Source: an uncultured Opitutia bacterium
Lineage (GTDB): Bacteria; Verrucomicrobiota; Verrucomicrobiia; Opitutales; Opitutaceae
Length of the DNA stretch: 64,000 bases
Direction: 5' to 3'
Assembly: GCA_903896015.1 (NCBI GenBank)
Contig: CAITWF010000027.1
Span: 1 to 64,000, forward strand
The position numbers and the translations under genes are program-made. The notes below the pieces were generated by a model, which had not been told where the DNA came from, searched no databases, and saw only the letters and a list, made by a program, of their open reading frames with translations. This document shows positions 50,476-58,836 of this stretch, in pieces. Position 1 is the first letter of the stretch. Every line of letters starts with the position of its first letter.

Positions 50476-52638
50476 CTAGGAATCTTTCTCCCTGTCCGGT
50501 TCACGCAACACGAGCTTGTCGGCTACCGGCGCGGCTGGGGCCGACCGGGAACGCGGCTTCTCGCCGGAACGGTCACTGTAGTACGCGTAGTTGTTTGTAT
50601 AGTAGCCGTAGTCTTCGCCGGAATTGGGCGGCACTTGGTTCAGCACGACGCCGACGAGCGGCGTCTTCAGGCTTTCGACGATCTGCTGCGCGCGGAGCAC
50701 CATGCTTTGCGGATTGCGGCGGTGCTGGATGAGCAGCACAGCCCCGTCCACGGCACTCGCGAGCACGCTGGCATCGCTGACGCCGATGATCGGCGGGGAA
50801 TCGAAGACAATTTTATCGTAACGACCGCGCAGCGTCGCGATGAGTTCGCGAAGCCGGTTCCCGTAGAGTAGGCTAAGGGTGAAGCCGGGCTGCCCGCCAC
50901 TTGGGATAAAATCGAGGCCCGGTGAGATGTCCTTCTGCGTGACTTCCTCGAGCGTCTTTTTTCCGAGCAAAAGATCGCTTAGACCGGGCTCCTTTGGCCG
51001 TTGCGCGAGGCGGTGCTGCGTCGGGCGGCGCAAGTCGGAATCGATCAGGATGACGCGTTCGCCGGCGGCGCCGATCAATCCAGCGAGCCGGTGCAGCGTC
51101 GTCGACTTGCCTTCGCCGGGTCCGGCGGAAAACAGCACCAGCGTATGCGGCTGGCCAGACTTCAGCGCGAGATTCAGATTGGTGTGCAACACGCGAAACG
51201 GCTCCGTATCGGCCGGGTCATCCGAGTGCGCGCCCAGCGGATCGCGTTGAAACGGGATCACGCCGAGCACGGGGAGTTTCAGGCGCGTCTCGACATCGCT
51301 GACCGTGCGGAAGCTCGTGTCAAAATACTCAAGCAGCAGCGCCACGCCGACCGCGAGGACAACGCCGAAGAGCATCGCAAACGTGAGGTTGAGCGCCCAA
51401 CTCGGGCGGCTCGCGAACTTCGCCGGCTCGGCCGTGTTGAGAATCTCGATCGTTTTTTTCGGGACCTGAAAATCGATTTCGCGCTGACGCAGCGTGAGGT
51501 TGAGCGTAGTGAACAAACGCTGCTCTTCCTCGAGCTTGCCGGCGGCTTCCTCAAAGGGCCGCATCCGATCGCGTGCGGAAAGAATTTGATCAACCTTGGC
51601 CTGGGCAAGCTGACTCTTGAGTTCGGTGACGCGTGATTCGGCCTCCTTCCACGCAATCTCGAGGGAGCTTTCGTAGCCGCGGAGCTGGCCATCGAGTTGC
51701 TCCTTGATCTTCGCCTTGTTTTCGACTGCAGAAATAAGATCGGGATGCGCCTCGCCGAGCCGGGCCTTGAGCTGAGTGACTTTTTGATCGGCAATGAGGT
51801 AGGCTTGGAGGAGATTCTGGATGTTGGAGTCGGGAATCAGCTCGGAGTTGACGAGGCTCATGCGATCCGCGGGGGCGATGGACTTGAAGCGCTCCCAGCG
51901 GGTCTTGCGGCCGATGGCATCGACGCTGAGTGCGATGAGCGAATTCTGCATCTGGCGCAGCGTCTCGATCTCCATGTCGGAGTAACGGGCGTTGAGATCG
52001 ACGCCGGAGATGTTGAGATCCTTGCGGAGTTTTTCGACGGCGTCGCGCTGGTTTTTCACGGCGAGAGCCTGGGCGTCAAGTTCCTTGCGGAGGTGCGCGA
52101 GGCCTTCGCGCTGCTCGGAGGTCGCGAGATCAATGCGATCGGACGAGTAGACGCGGGCGATCTCGTTGGCGATATCGGCGGCGAGTTGGGCGTCCTGCGC
52201 GTAAACGTTGATTTCGATCAACGAGGAACTGCGCTGCGACTCGATGCGGAGCATGTCGCGCACGAGAATCTGATAGGCGATCGCGTCGGTGAAGGGCGTG
52301 GTCGCGCCGCGGGCTGCAGCGAATCTCGCCCCGAGGCCGAGGTGCTGGATTACCGGGTAGAGAATCTTCTCCGCCTGCATGATCTTGAATTGATCCTGCA
52401 GGAAATACGGGTCGTAGCTGTTGGCGCTCTGGGCTTGGAAGAGTTTGATTTCACCCTCGGGCTTCTCGACGCGGACTTTTGTCGTCGCGAGATACCATTT
52501 AGGCAAAAACGCGGTGACGACGAGCGTGGTAATGACGACCAGGGAGAGGATGAGCGCCATGAGCGCGCGGCGCAGCCGGAGCACCGAGATGAAATCGGCA
52601 AGCGACGCGCTGTCCTTCGGGGCGTGGGGCGTGGCCAT
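50476..52638 (-). CDS. Polysaccharide biosynthesis tyrosine autokinase (Wzc/BY-kinase)
   Basis: A 720-residue inner-membrane protein controlling capsule or exopolysaccharide chain polymerisation. Transmembrane segments lie near residues 27-48 and 415-437, with a periplasmic Wzz-like coiled region between them. The cytoplasmic BY-kinase domain has Walker A SAGPGEGKST near residue 503, ILIDSDLRRPT (Walker A') and KIVFDSPP (Walker B). The tail ends in a tyrosine cluster (YGYYTNNYAYYSD, near residues 675-687), the autophosphorylation sites. The start MATPHAPK overlaps the end of the barrel gene region by 0 bases and lies 16 bases after its stop. Confidence 0.93.
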   Translation of the reverse strand: MATPHAPKDSASLADFISVLRLRRALMALILSLVVITTLVVTAFLPKWYLATTKVRVEKPEGEIKLFQAQSANSYDPYFLQDQFKIMQAEKILYPVIQHLGLGARFAAARGATTPFTDAIAYQILVRDMLRIESQRSSSLIEINVYAQDAQLAADIANEIARVYSSDRIDLATSEQREGLAHLRKELDAQALAVKNQRDAVEKLRKDLNISGVDLNARYSDMEIETLRQMQNSLIALSVDAIGRKTRWERFKSIAPADRMSLVNSELIPDSNIQNLLQAYLIADQKVTQLKARLGEAHPDLISAVENKAKIKEQLDGQLRGYESSLEIAWKEAESRVTELKSQLAQAKVDQILSARDRMRPFEEAAGKLEEEQRLFTTLNLTLRQREIDFQVPKKTIEILNTAEPAKFASRPSWALNLTFAMLFGVVLAVGVALLLEYFDTSFRTVSDVETRLKLPVLGVIPFQRDPLGAHSDDPADTEPFRVLHTNLNLALKSGQPHTLVLFSAGPGEGKSTTLHRLAGLIGAAGERVILIDSDLRRPTQHRLAQRPKEPGLSDLLLGKKTLEEVTQKDISPGLDFIPSGGQPGFTLSLLYGNRLRELIATLRGRYDKIVFDSPPIIGVSDASVLASAVDGAVLLIQHRRNPQSMVLRAQQIVESLKTPLVGVVLNQVPPNSGEDYGYYTNNYAYYSDRSGEKPRSRSAPAAPVADKLVLREPDREKDS

Positions 52639-52654
52639 GGGCGCGACGCGGCGC

Positions 52655-53833
52655 TCAGAACGCGTAGCCGGCGTTGAAACCAAAGCGCTGGCGATCGAGC
52701 CGGCGGGAAGCGTCGTCGGAATTCACGTGATCGTTGTCGTAGCTGGCGGAAAGCGTCCAGTGCTTCGTGGGGAGGTAACTCAGGGCGACACCGGCGCGAG
52801 TGGTGTCCTCGGCGACATTGAGGAGCGGGCGACGACCTTGGAGGATGGCGCTATCGTAGGTCAGCGAGGCCGAGGCCACAAGGAGCGGCATGAGCGTGTG
52901 CTGGGCGTTGACGAAAAAGCGGTTCACTTTGCTGTCGGTGAACCGGGCGGTATCGGACGGCTCGTCGATCGTGTAGGTGTAGCCGCCCGTGAGGAACGAT
53001 CCGTCGGCGTAATCGTATTTGCCCGAAAATTCGGCGTAAGGAGCCGTCGTGCTCCCGGCACCGCTGCGGTGGCGGAATTCCACACCGAGGCGACCGCTGG
53101 TCGTAAATTCCTTCGCGACGGCATAATCGGCCCCACCCATGACGAAGTCAGAGCGTTTGTTTTTAGTCTCGCCGAGCTTGTCGTAGAACACGTCCTGGTG
53201 CCGATACTCGGCGACGACTTTGGTCTCGGGGAGCACGGCATAGTCACCAGAAAGTCCGTAGAGATTTTCAAAACGATTGAGGCTGCGCGCGAGGACGCTG
53301 TTACGGTAATCGAAGTAGACCGTGCGCGCCTTGAGGGTCGTGCCGATCTTAGGGCCGATCGAGGCGGTGAAATTGCCGTCGAGTTCGTTGCGCTGGAAGG
53401 ATTGATCGGCGTTGAGCGGGATGCCGTTCAGCAGCGACTCGGGGTTGCGCGCCGATTGATACATCTCGACGATGTCGATCGTGCTTGTGGGCGAAAACTG
53501 GTGCGCGAGTCGAGCCGAGGCCGTGTGACTGTCGAGGTTCTTTTCACCGGGGCGGTTATCGAACCGATCGAGCGCGAGCTGGTAACTGAGGGAAACAAAG
53601 GTCGTAGCGCCAGCGAGGGAATGGTTGTAGGCCACCTTCGGAGAAAAATGCCACACCGTGCTCGCGAGCGCGCCCGTTGCGCCGCCAAAAATGTTGCTAT
53701 CGTGAGAAACCCCGAGCGTGAAATTGAACGCGAGATCGTTCGGCTGCTCCTGCTCTGGGATCGGCGCGTAGACCGCACGGGCAGGCAAAGCCGCAAGCAA
53801 TCCGCAGCCGAGGTATACGCGAAAGTAATTCAT
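52655..53833 (-). CDS. Outer-membrane beta-barrel protein of an exopolysaccharide locus
   Basis: A 392-residue protein with a signal peptide (about 1-23) and repeating amphipathic beta strands, ending in a terminal Phe (GFNAGYAF), a mark of outer-membrane barrels. Opening LAFNFTLGVSHDSNIFGG and the alternating pattern fit the BBP2-type barrel proteins encoded next to Wzc/BY-kinases in exopolysaccharide loci. No Wza-type export lipoprotein gene is in the window. A sigma-54-type promoter lies 43-58 bases ahead of its ATG. Confidence 0.85.
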   Translation of the reverse strand: MNYFRVYLGCGLLAALPARAVYAPIPEQEQPNDLAFNFTLGVSHDSNIFGGATGALASTVWHFSPKVAYNHSLAGATTFVSLSYQLALDRFDNRPGEKNLDSHTASARLAHQFSPTSTIDIVEMYQSARNPESLLNGIPLNADQSFQRNELDGNFTASIGPKIGTTLKARTVYFDYRNSVLARSLNRFENLYGLSGDYAVLPETKVVAEYRHQDVFYDKLGETKNKRSDFVMGGADYAVAKEFTTSGRLGVEFRHRSGAGSTTAPYAEFSGKYDYADGSFLTGGYTYTIDEPSDTARFTDSKVNRFFVNAQHTLMPLLVASASLTYDSAILQGRRPLLNVAEDTTRAGVALSYLPTKHWTLSASYDNDHVNSDDASRRLDRQRFGFNAGYAF

Positions 53834-53875
53834 GGGTCGGTCAAAGCGCCGGAAAAACAGCGCCTCGCACCTAGG

Positions 53876-53891
53876 CGCAAAATGTTGGCCG
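53876..53891 (-). promoter_or_regulatory. Candidate sigma-54 (-24/-12) promoter
   Basis: The minus strand reads CGGCCAACATTTTGCG. Aligned to TGGCAC-N5-TTGC it has GGC at -24 and TTGC at -12 with exact GG-N10-GC spacing. It lies in the only real gap of this block, 43-58 bases before the barrel ATG. An NtrC-type activator with a GAFTGA loop is encoded two genes upstream. The match is by eye and needs testing. Confidence 0.65.
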
Positions 53892-53897
53892 AAGCAA

Positions 53898-55694
53898 TTA
53901 TTTTCCCCGAGGCGGCGGCAGCGTGGGGTTGACGAGCACGTAGAGGTTTTCCGCCAGTTTTTGCGGCGCTATCAACGGGAATTCCCGCGGCAGAACCCCG
54001 GTCAAGAGGCCCGCGTAAATCTCACCCCACTCGCCGTAGCGGTTCGTCGCGGTCGTGAGCGAGCCGGGTAGCATGGGCTTGGCATTGAGCTCGCTGAAAA
54101 ACGGCCGATCGAGGGTGCGCGGGGTCAGGAGGAGTTCTCCGAGCGGTTGCTCCAGCGTCACGGCGTAGAAGTCGTGCAAACGCGGCGGCTGAGCCCACGC
54201 CCGCACGCCGCCATACCACGCGACCCCCGCCGGCACATCCGCCATCACGCCGAAGCGGCCGAGCGCGCCACGGCGGTCGAGCTCGGTCCGCATACCTTGG
54301 AAGAGTGCGGGGAAATACGGCGGATATTGAAAATGCAGCCGCCGCGGCTCAAGTGCGTCGTGCGCCAGTGGCAGAGCCTGCAAGCACAACAGCGCGATCG
54401 CCATCGAACCCGGCCAACGCGACAGCACCGCATGACTGCCGAGCAACACATAAAAAAAACCGGCGCCAAACACGATCACGAGCGGCGCCATCCACACCGC
54501 CACGAGTCGCTCGCTCTCGCCGGAATTCAACGCGGCTTGCGACACCAAGAGCACCGCGATCCCCGCCGTCAGCACCCAGCGCAGGCGCTCAACGACCGCG
54601 GAACGAAACGTATAGAGCAGGCCCGCGACGAAGAACGCCGCGAACCACATCGCGCCGCCGGACCACAGTCGCGTCTTCAAATTTTCCTGCAGTGAAGTGA
54701 GCGTCTTGTTGCCGAGCTTGTTGAGATCGATCGCCGGCAGGTCGGGTGAAAGCGTGGCCCGCAACGTTGCCGGCTCCGCCGTCGGATCGCCGAATTTAAG
54801 CGCGATGTTCTGCGCCGCGAGTGCCGCGGGTTGGCCGGTAAGCGCGACGTTGCGCGCGATCCACGGGCCCGCAATCAGCACAAAGCCGAGCGCGACGGCG
54901 CCCCACGCGAGACCGCGCGCGCCCCGAAAGCGAATCGGCGCGTAGACCAGCGCCACGAGCACGAGTGCCCCGGCGGAATACTCCGCGAGAAACATCAGAC
55001 CGCACACTGCGCCTAGCGCCGCGAGCCAACCGAGCAAGGCCGGCGACGGCGAAGGCTGGTCCGCCCGCGATTCGATCCGCTGCCAGATGAGAAAGGCCGT
55101 AAGTGCGAGCACCATCAGCAGCGGCGTGCCGTTGACCGCAACCGTCTGCTGCCAGATCGAAACTGCGAGCAGCACCGCAAACGCCGCGAGCCACCCCACC
55201 CTTGCCTCGAACAGCGAACGGCCGAGCAGAAATGTCAGCCACGCCGCGAGCCAGAGCAGCACGAGATTAAGCCCGAGCAAAAAATAGTCCGCCGCGAAAC
55301 CATCCGGCGGCATGGGCGGCGAGGCAAACAACGCCTCACGTTGCGCTTCCGGCCACAGCCGCAGTGCACCCGCGATTACGATCGAATAGAGTGGTGCCTG
55401 ATGCAGCTCCGGCGGCGGGTGCGAAGGATCAAACCGACGGCCGCGCTTCGCGAGAAACGCGACGTCCTGCGGGTAGTTGACGTTGGTCGTGAAGCCCGCG
55501 CCGCACGCGAGCTGCCGGCCGGTGTCAGCTTGCACAAGCGTGAGTTCGCTTACGGGGCCGTGAAATTGCTTCCACGCGACGAGCAGCGACAGCGCGAGGG
55601 TGCAGGCGAGCGCCGCCGCGAGCCGGATCCAGCGAGCGCCGCCGCCAACTTCGAGCCAGTGAACCAACTCCTGCGCGGTTTGCGGCCGGCTCAT
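53898..55694 (-). CDS. Polytopic GT-C-like membrane protein
   Basis: A 598-residue inner-membrane protein with about ten helices and a soluble C-terminal domain of about 170 residues. The first periplasmic loop (ELTLVQADTGRQLACGAGF ... NVNYPQDVAFLAKRG) is large, as in glycosyltransferase family 39/83 (ArnT/PMT) proteins. The first Asp that would act as catalytic base is not clear. ATG 55694 overlaps the stop of the NtrC regulator gene (ATGA), so the regulator and this protein are co-translated. Function in envelope glycan building is inferred from fold and neighbours. Confidence 0.78.
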   Translation of the reverse strand: MSRPQTAQELVHWLEVGGGARWIRLAAALACTLALSLLVAWKQFHGPVSELTLVQADTGRQLACGAGFTTNVNYPQDVAFLAKRGRRFDPSHPPPELHQAPLYSIVIAGALRLWPEAQREALFASPPMPPDGFAADYFLLGLNLVLLWLAAWLTFLLGRSLFEARVGWLAAFAVLLAVSIWQQTVAVNGTPLLMVLALTAFLIWQRIESRADQPSPSPALLGWLAALGAVCGLMFLAEYSAGALVLVALVYAPIRFRGARGLAWGAVALGFVLIAGPWIARNVALTGQPAALAAQNIALKFGDPTAEPATLRATLSPDLPAIDLNKLGNKTLTSLQENLKTRLWSGGAMWFAAFFVAGLLYTFRSAVVERLRWVLTAGIAVLLVSQAALNSGESERLVAVWMAPLVIVFGAGFFYVLLGSHAVLSRWPGSMAIALLCLQALPLAHDALEPRRLHFQYPPYFPALFQGMRTELDRRGALGRFGVMADVPAGVAWYGGVRAWAQPPRLHDFYAVTLEQPLGELLLTPRTLDRPFFSELNAKPMLPGSLTTATNRYGEWGEIYAGLLTGVLPREFPLIAPQKLAENLYVLVNPTLPPPRGK

Positions 55695-57082
55695 TTGTCC
55701 GTGACGTCGAGCTCCGGCCACTGCGCAATCTTGCGGTGCAGCGTGCGGCGGCTCACCCCCATCAGCTTGGCGGCAACCGTGCGGTTGCCGCGCGACTTGA
55801 GCAGCGCCTCGCGCAGGAGCCGCTTTTCGTTTTCCTCCACGGAAAATTGATTCACGACGGGCGCGCCGCCGGGAGTCGGCGCCGCATGGGTCGCGCTGCC
55901 GCCTTCGCCACGGAATTTCGGCTCAAGATCGTATTCGGTGAGACTGCCGCCGCGACGAAGCACGACGGCATTCTCGCAAAAATTCCGCAGCTCCCGGATG
56001 TTGCCCGGCCAGGCATAAGCTTGGAGCGTCTGAAGCGCACCGCTTTCGACCGTGAGCGGCGGGACGCCGTTTTCCTCGGAGAAGACTTTGATGAAGTGCG
56101 CGAGAAGGAGCGGAATATCCTCCCGGCGTTCCCGCAACGGAGGCATCGCGAGCCGCACGACGTTAAGTCGGAAAAATAGATCGTCGCGGAATTTTCCGTC
56201 GCGCACCATCTGCTCGAGGTTGCGGTTGGTCGCTGCGACGAGACGCACGTCGAGCTCCAGTGGCTTGCTGCCGCCGACGCGCTCGACGGATTTAGTCTCA
56301 AGGAAACGCAGCAGCTTGACCTGCGTCGAAGCGGAGATTTCGCCGATTTCGTCGAGGAAGATCGTGCCGCCGTCGGCGGACTCGAAGCGGCCAATGCGGC
56401 GCTCGACCGCCCCGGTAAACGCGCCGCGCTCGTGGCCGAAGAGTTCGCTTTCGAGGAGGTTTTCCGAAAGCGCCGCACAGTGGACCGCGACGAACGGCGC
56501 GCGGGCGCGCGGACTCGCCTGGTGGATCGCCTGCGCGATCAACTCCTTGCCCGTGCCCGACTCTCCTTCGATCAGGATCGTAGCGCGGGAGGGCGCGACG
56601 AGTTTCATCTTGTCGAGCACGGCCTTGAGTTTCGGCGAGGTGCCGATGATGCCATCGAGATTGAATTTTTCGTCGAGTCGCTCGTGCAACTGCTTCACCT
56701 CGACCTCGAGCGTCCGGGTCTTGAGCGCACGCTGGATGAGGACTTCAAGGCGCTCGATGTTGACGGGCTTTGTGAGAAAATCGACGGCGCCGCGCTTCAT
56801 CGCCTCGACGGCCGTATCGATGTTGCCGTAGGCGGTCATCATGAGGACGGCTGGGCGCTGCGCGAGCGCCAGGGCCTTGTCGATCACCTTGAGGCCGGAT
56901 TTGCCGGGCATCCGCAGGTCGGTGAGAACGACATCGAAGGGCTGCGCGTCGAGCAGGTTGAACGCCTCGTCAGCGCTCGCTGCGATCGTGACGTCGTAAT
57001 TTTCCGCAAGCGCCTGCTGAAGTCCCTCGCGGGTGTGTTTCTCGTCGTCGACGATGAGGACGCTGGGCACCATGCGCGTCAT
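55691..57082 (-). CDS. Sigma-54-dependent response regulator, NtrC family
   Basis: A 463-residue regulator. The receiver domain has Asp55 (VLTDLRMPG) and Lys105. The AAA+ domain has Walker A GESGTGKE at 173-180, the sigma-54-contacting loop GAFTGA at 220-225 and a Walker B GGTIFLDEIGE. The C-terminal Fis-type helix-turn-helix (GNRTVAAKLMGVSRRTLHRKI) binds DNA. The histidine kinase is not adjacent; a PAS kinase is encoded 3 kb away. The downstream barrel gene has a sigma-54-type promoter. Confidence 0.95.
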   Translation of the reverse strand: MTRMVPSVLIVDDEKHTREGLQQALAENYDVTIAASADEAFNLLDAQPFDVVLTDLRMPGKSGLKVIDKALALAQRPAVLMMTAYGNIDTAVEAMKRGAVDFLTKPVNIERLEVLIQRALKTRTLEVEVKQLHERLDEKFNLDGIIGTSPKLKAVLDKMKLVAPSRATILIEGESGTGKELIAQAIHQASPRARAPFVAVHCAALSENLLESELFGHERGAFTGAVERRIGRFESADGGTIFLDEIGEISASTQVKLLRFLETKSVERVGGSKPLELDVRLVAATNRNLEQMVRDGKFRDDLFFRLNVVRLAMPPLRERREDIPLLLAHFIKVFSEENGVPPLTVESGALQTLQAYAWPGNIRELRNFCENAVVLRRGGSLTEYDLEPKFRGEGGSATHAAPTPGGAPVVNQFSVEENEKRLLREALLKSRGNRTVAAKLMGVSRRTLHRKIAQWPELDVTDK

Positions 57083-57137
57083 TCACACGGTCGCGCGGGC
57101 GGCGGTCAAGCTCGCCCAACGGCGAATCCGTCCGCGG

Positions 57138-57815
57138 TCAACGCGGCGGAGCGGCTTCGACACCAATCTTCTCGGCGGCAAGCGCAATTTGACTGAGCGT
57201 GATCGTAGGCGGCGGAGTGTCGTCGATCAGCGCGAGAAATTTCGCCCGGCGCTCAGTGAGGAGTTCGCGCACTTTTGCTTCCTGGTCAGGCGCCAGCTTG
57301 AGTTCCTTCTTCAACTGATCAAACCGCATAGTCACGGAGACCGAGGAGAGCACACCGAAGAGTGGACGTTGCTGGAGTCGGAATATCTGCTCGTCGCTGA
57401 GCGGGGCGGTCTCGGCGGCGATGGCGGCTTCACCCTTCGCGCGTCGGTCGGCCCAGCGTTTTTGGAGGGTGGCGTATCGGCCGCGCTGGGTGGCGTCGAG
57501 GAGCGGCGTGAGGGCAAGGTCGAAGTTGGCGTCGAGCCGGTCGAGACTCGCGCGGTAACTTTTGATCTGGGAACTGTAGCGCTGAATTTCGTTGAAGAGT
57601 TTGGTGCGATCGAGGGGCTGCTCGCGACTGGCGCGTTTCGCATTTTTGGGATCAGCGGCGGACGCAGCGGCAGGGGTGCCAGGGCCGTGTGCGAACTCGC
57701 TGCCGATCGCCGCCGGCGGGGGCGGCACCGTGTCATCCGCGAGCCACATGTGAGCGCCGAAACCCGCGCCGAAGACGAGCGCGGTAAAAAGCACAATGAG
57801 CACCCGTTGCTTCAC
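57138..57815 (-). CDS. Periplasmic helical protein, possible CnrX/Spy-like sensor
   Basis: A 225-residue protein: N-terminal membrane helix (VLIVLFTALVFGAGFGAHMWL), then a proline- and Ala-rich linker, then a periplasmic helical region. LSDEQIFRLQQRPL and LAPDQEAKVRELLTERRAKFLAL resemble the LTxxQ segments of Spy/CpxP and the helical hairpin of CnrX-type sensors. The GTG start overlaps the stop of the upstream gene (GTGA). The likely role is a sensor for the neighbouring ECF sigma factor; the stimulus is not known. Confidence 0.68.
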   Translation of the reverse strand: MKQRVLIVLFTALVFGAGFGAHMWLADDTVPPPPAAIGSEFAHGPGTPAAASAADPKNAKRASREQPLDRTKLFNEIQRYSSQIKSYRASLDRLDANFDLALTPLLDATQRGRYATLQKRWADRRAKGEAAIAAETAPLSDEQIFRLQQRPLFGVLSSVSVTMRFDQLKKELKLAPDQEAKVRELLTERRAKFLALIDDTPPPTITLSQIALAAEKIGVEAAPPR

Positions 57816-58180
57816 AGCGTCTGATCCAGCTCGTCGGCTTCTTGGGCGAGTTGCTGCCAGCCGGCCAGATTGCGCTCGTTTTCGACGCGCGCGTTGTGGG
57901 CGTGGAGGTAGACGACAGCAAGGAGACACACGGCAGCTGTGGCGGCGCCGAAGACGAGCTGCTCGCTGAGCGTGAGGCGGCGCGGGATTTCGCGCGCGGC
58001 GCGGAGGACACGGGCGGCGAAGCCGGGGCGGAGTTGCGTGGCGGCGTGCGTGTGGAGCTGCTCCCACTCGGCGGCAGCGGGGCCGCGGGCAATTCGGAGG
58101 GTGCGATTGGCGAAGTCCGCGCGGAGTTGCGCGGAGGCGTGCATCTGTAAGTCACGCCAGGCTTGGTTTTCAGTCTTCAT
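57812..58180 (-). CDS. Short membrane protein with duplicated helix, probable anti-sigma factor
   Basis: A 122-residue protein: two copies of a 25-residue helical unit (residues 8-32 and 39-63), one transmembrane helix (about 74-96), then a short periplasmic helix. The units share 14 of 25 positions, including W, HA, QLR and FA. Cytoplasmic helices before a membrane anchor, right after an ECF sigma gene, fit an anti-sigma factor. No zinc HxxxCxxC motif is seen, so it is not a ZAS protein. The ATG overlaps the sigma gene end by 11 bases. Confidence 0.7.
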   Translation of the reverse strand: MKTENQAWRDLQMHASAQLRADFANRTLRIARGPAAAEWEQLHTHAATQLRPGFAARVLRAAREIPRRLTLSEQLVFGAATAAVCLLAVVYLHAHNARVENERNLAGWQQLAQEADELDQTL

Positions 58181-58718
58181 GGTCAGGTTGGTAATGTTCG
58201 CGAAGGTGTTCACGCGCGCGGTGGAGGCGGGCCTTCACGGCGGCGACGGAGGTCTCAAGGGTCTCGGCGATCTCCGCATGGCTGCGGCCTTCCTGCACGA
58301 GGGCGAGGAGGGCGCGATCCTGCGGGCGGAGTTGGGCTAACGCGTGGCGGAGAGCATCGAGTTCCTCGGTATCGACGGCTCCGGGCGGCTCGGGAATGTT
58401 TTCGTGCTCGTCACCAAAAGGAAGGAAGATGCGGCGGAGCTTCTGCCGGCGGAGCTGATCGATACACGTGTTGCGGGCGAGGCGGAAGAGCCACGACTCG
58501 AACTGCGCGGGCGCTTGCAGACGATCGAGCGCGCGGATCATTTTAATGAAGACCTGCTGCGACAGATCCTCGACGTAATCGCTCCGGTTGGTCATAGCGA
58601 AGACGAAGCCAGCGACCCGATGCTGGTAGGCGACAATGAGCTCCCGTTGGGCGATTTCGTCGCCCTTTTGAGCCCGGCGAACAAGGTCGGCCAGCGCGGT
58701 CGTTGCAGTTTGATCCAT
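58170..58718 (-). CDS. ECF-type RNA polymerase sigma factor
   Basis: A 182-residue sigma-70 family protein with region 2 (AYQHRVAGFVFAMTNRSDYVEDLSQQVFIKMI) and region 4 (LRPQDRALLALVQEGRSHAEIAETLETSVAAVKARLHRARE). The region-2 core W-F-R-L-A-R segment (ESWLFRLARNTCIDQ) is present. The start MDQTATTALAD was chosen over a longer frame. It overlaps the next gene, a probable anti-sigma protein. Confidence 0.93.
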   Translation of the reverse strand: MDQTATTALADLVRRAQKGDEIAQRELIVAYQHRVAGFVFAMTNRSDYVEDLSQQVFIKMIRALDRLQAPAQFESWLFRLARNTCIDQLRRQKLRRIFLPFGDEHENIPEPPGAVDTEELDALRHALAQLRPQDRALLALVQEGRSHAEIAETLETSVAAVKARLHRAREHLREHYQPDHED

Positions 58719-58836
58719 GCGGAGTCCATTGTGGTGTGCAGCAAGACGGGCGAATGGCCAGAAAGATTCGGCGCAGCGGAGCCGTCCTTGCAATCGGCGC
58801 AACCTTCGCCTGAACTAGGCATCCCACGTCTTTTCC

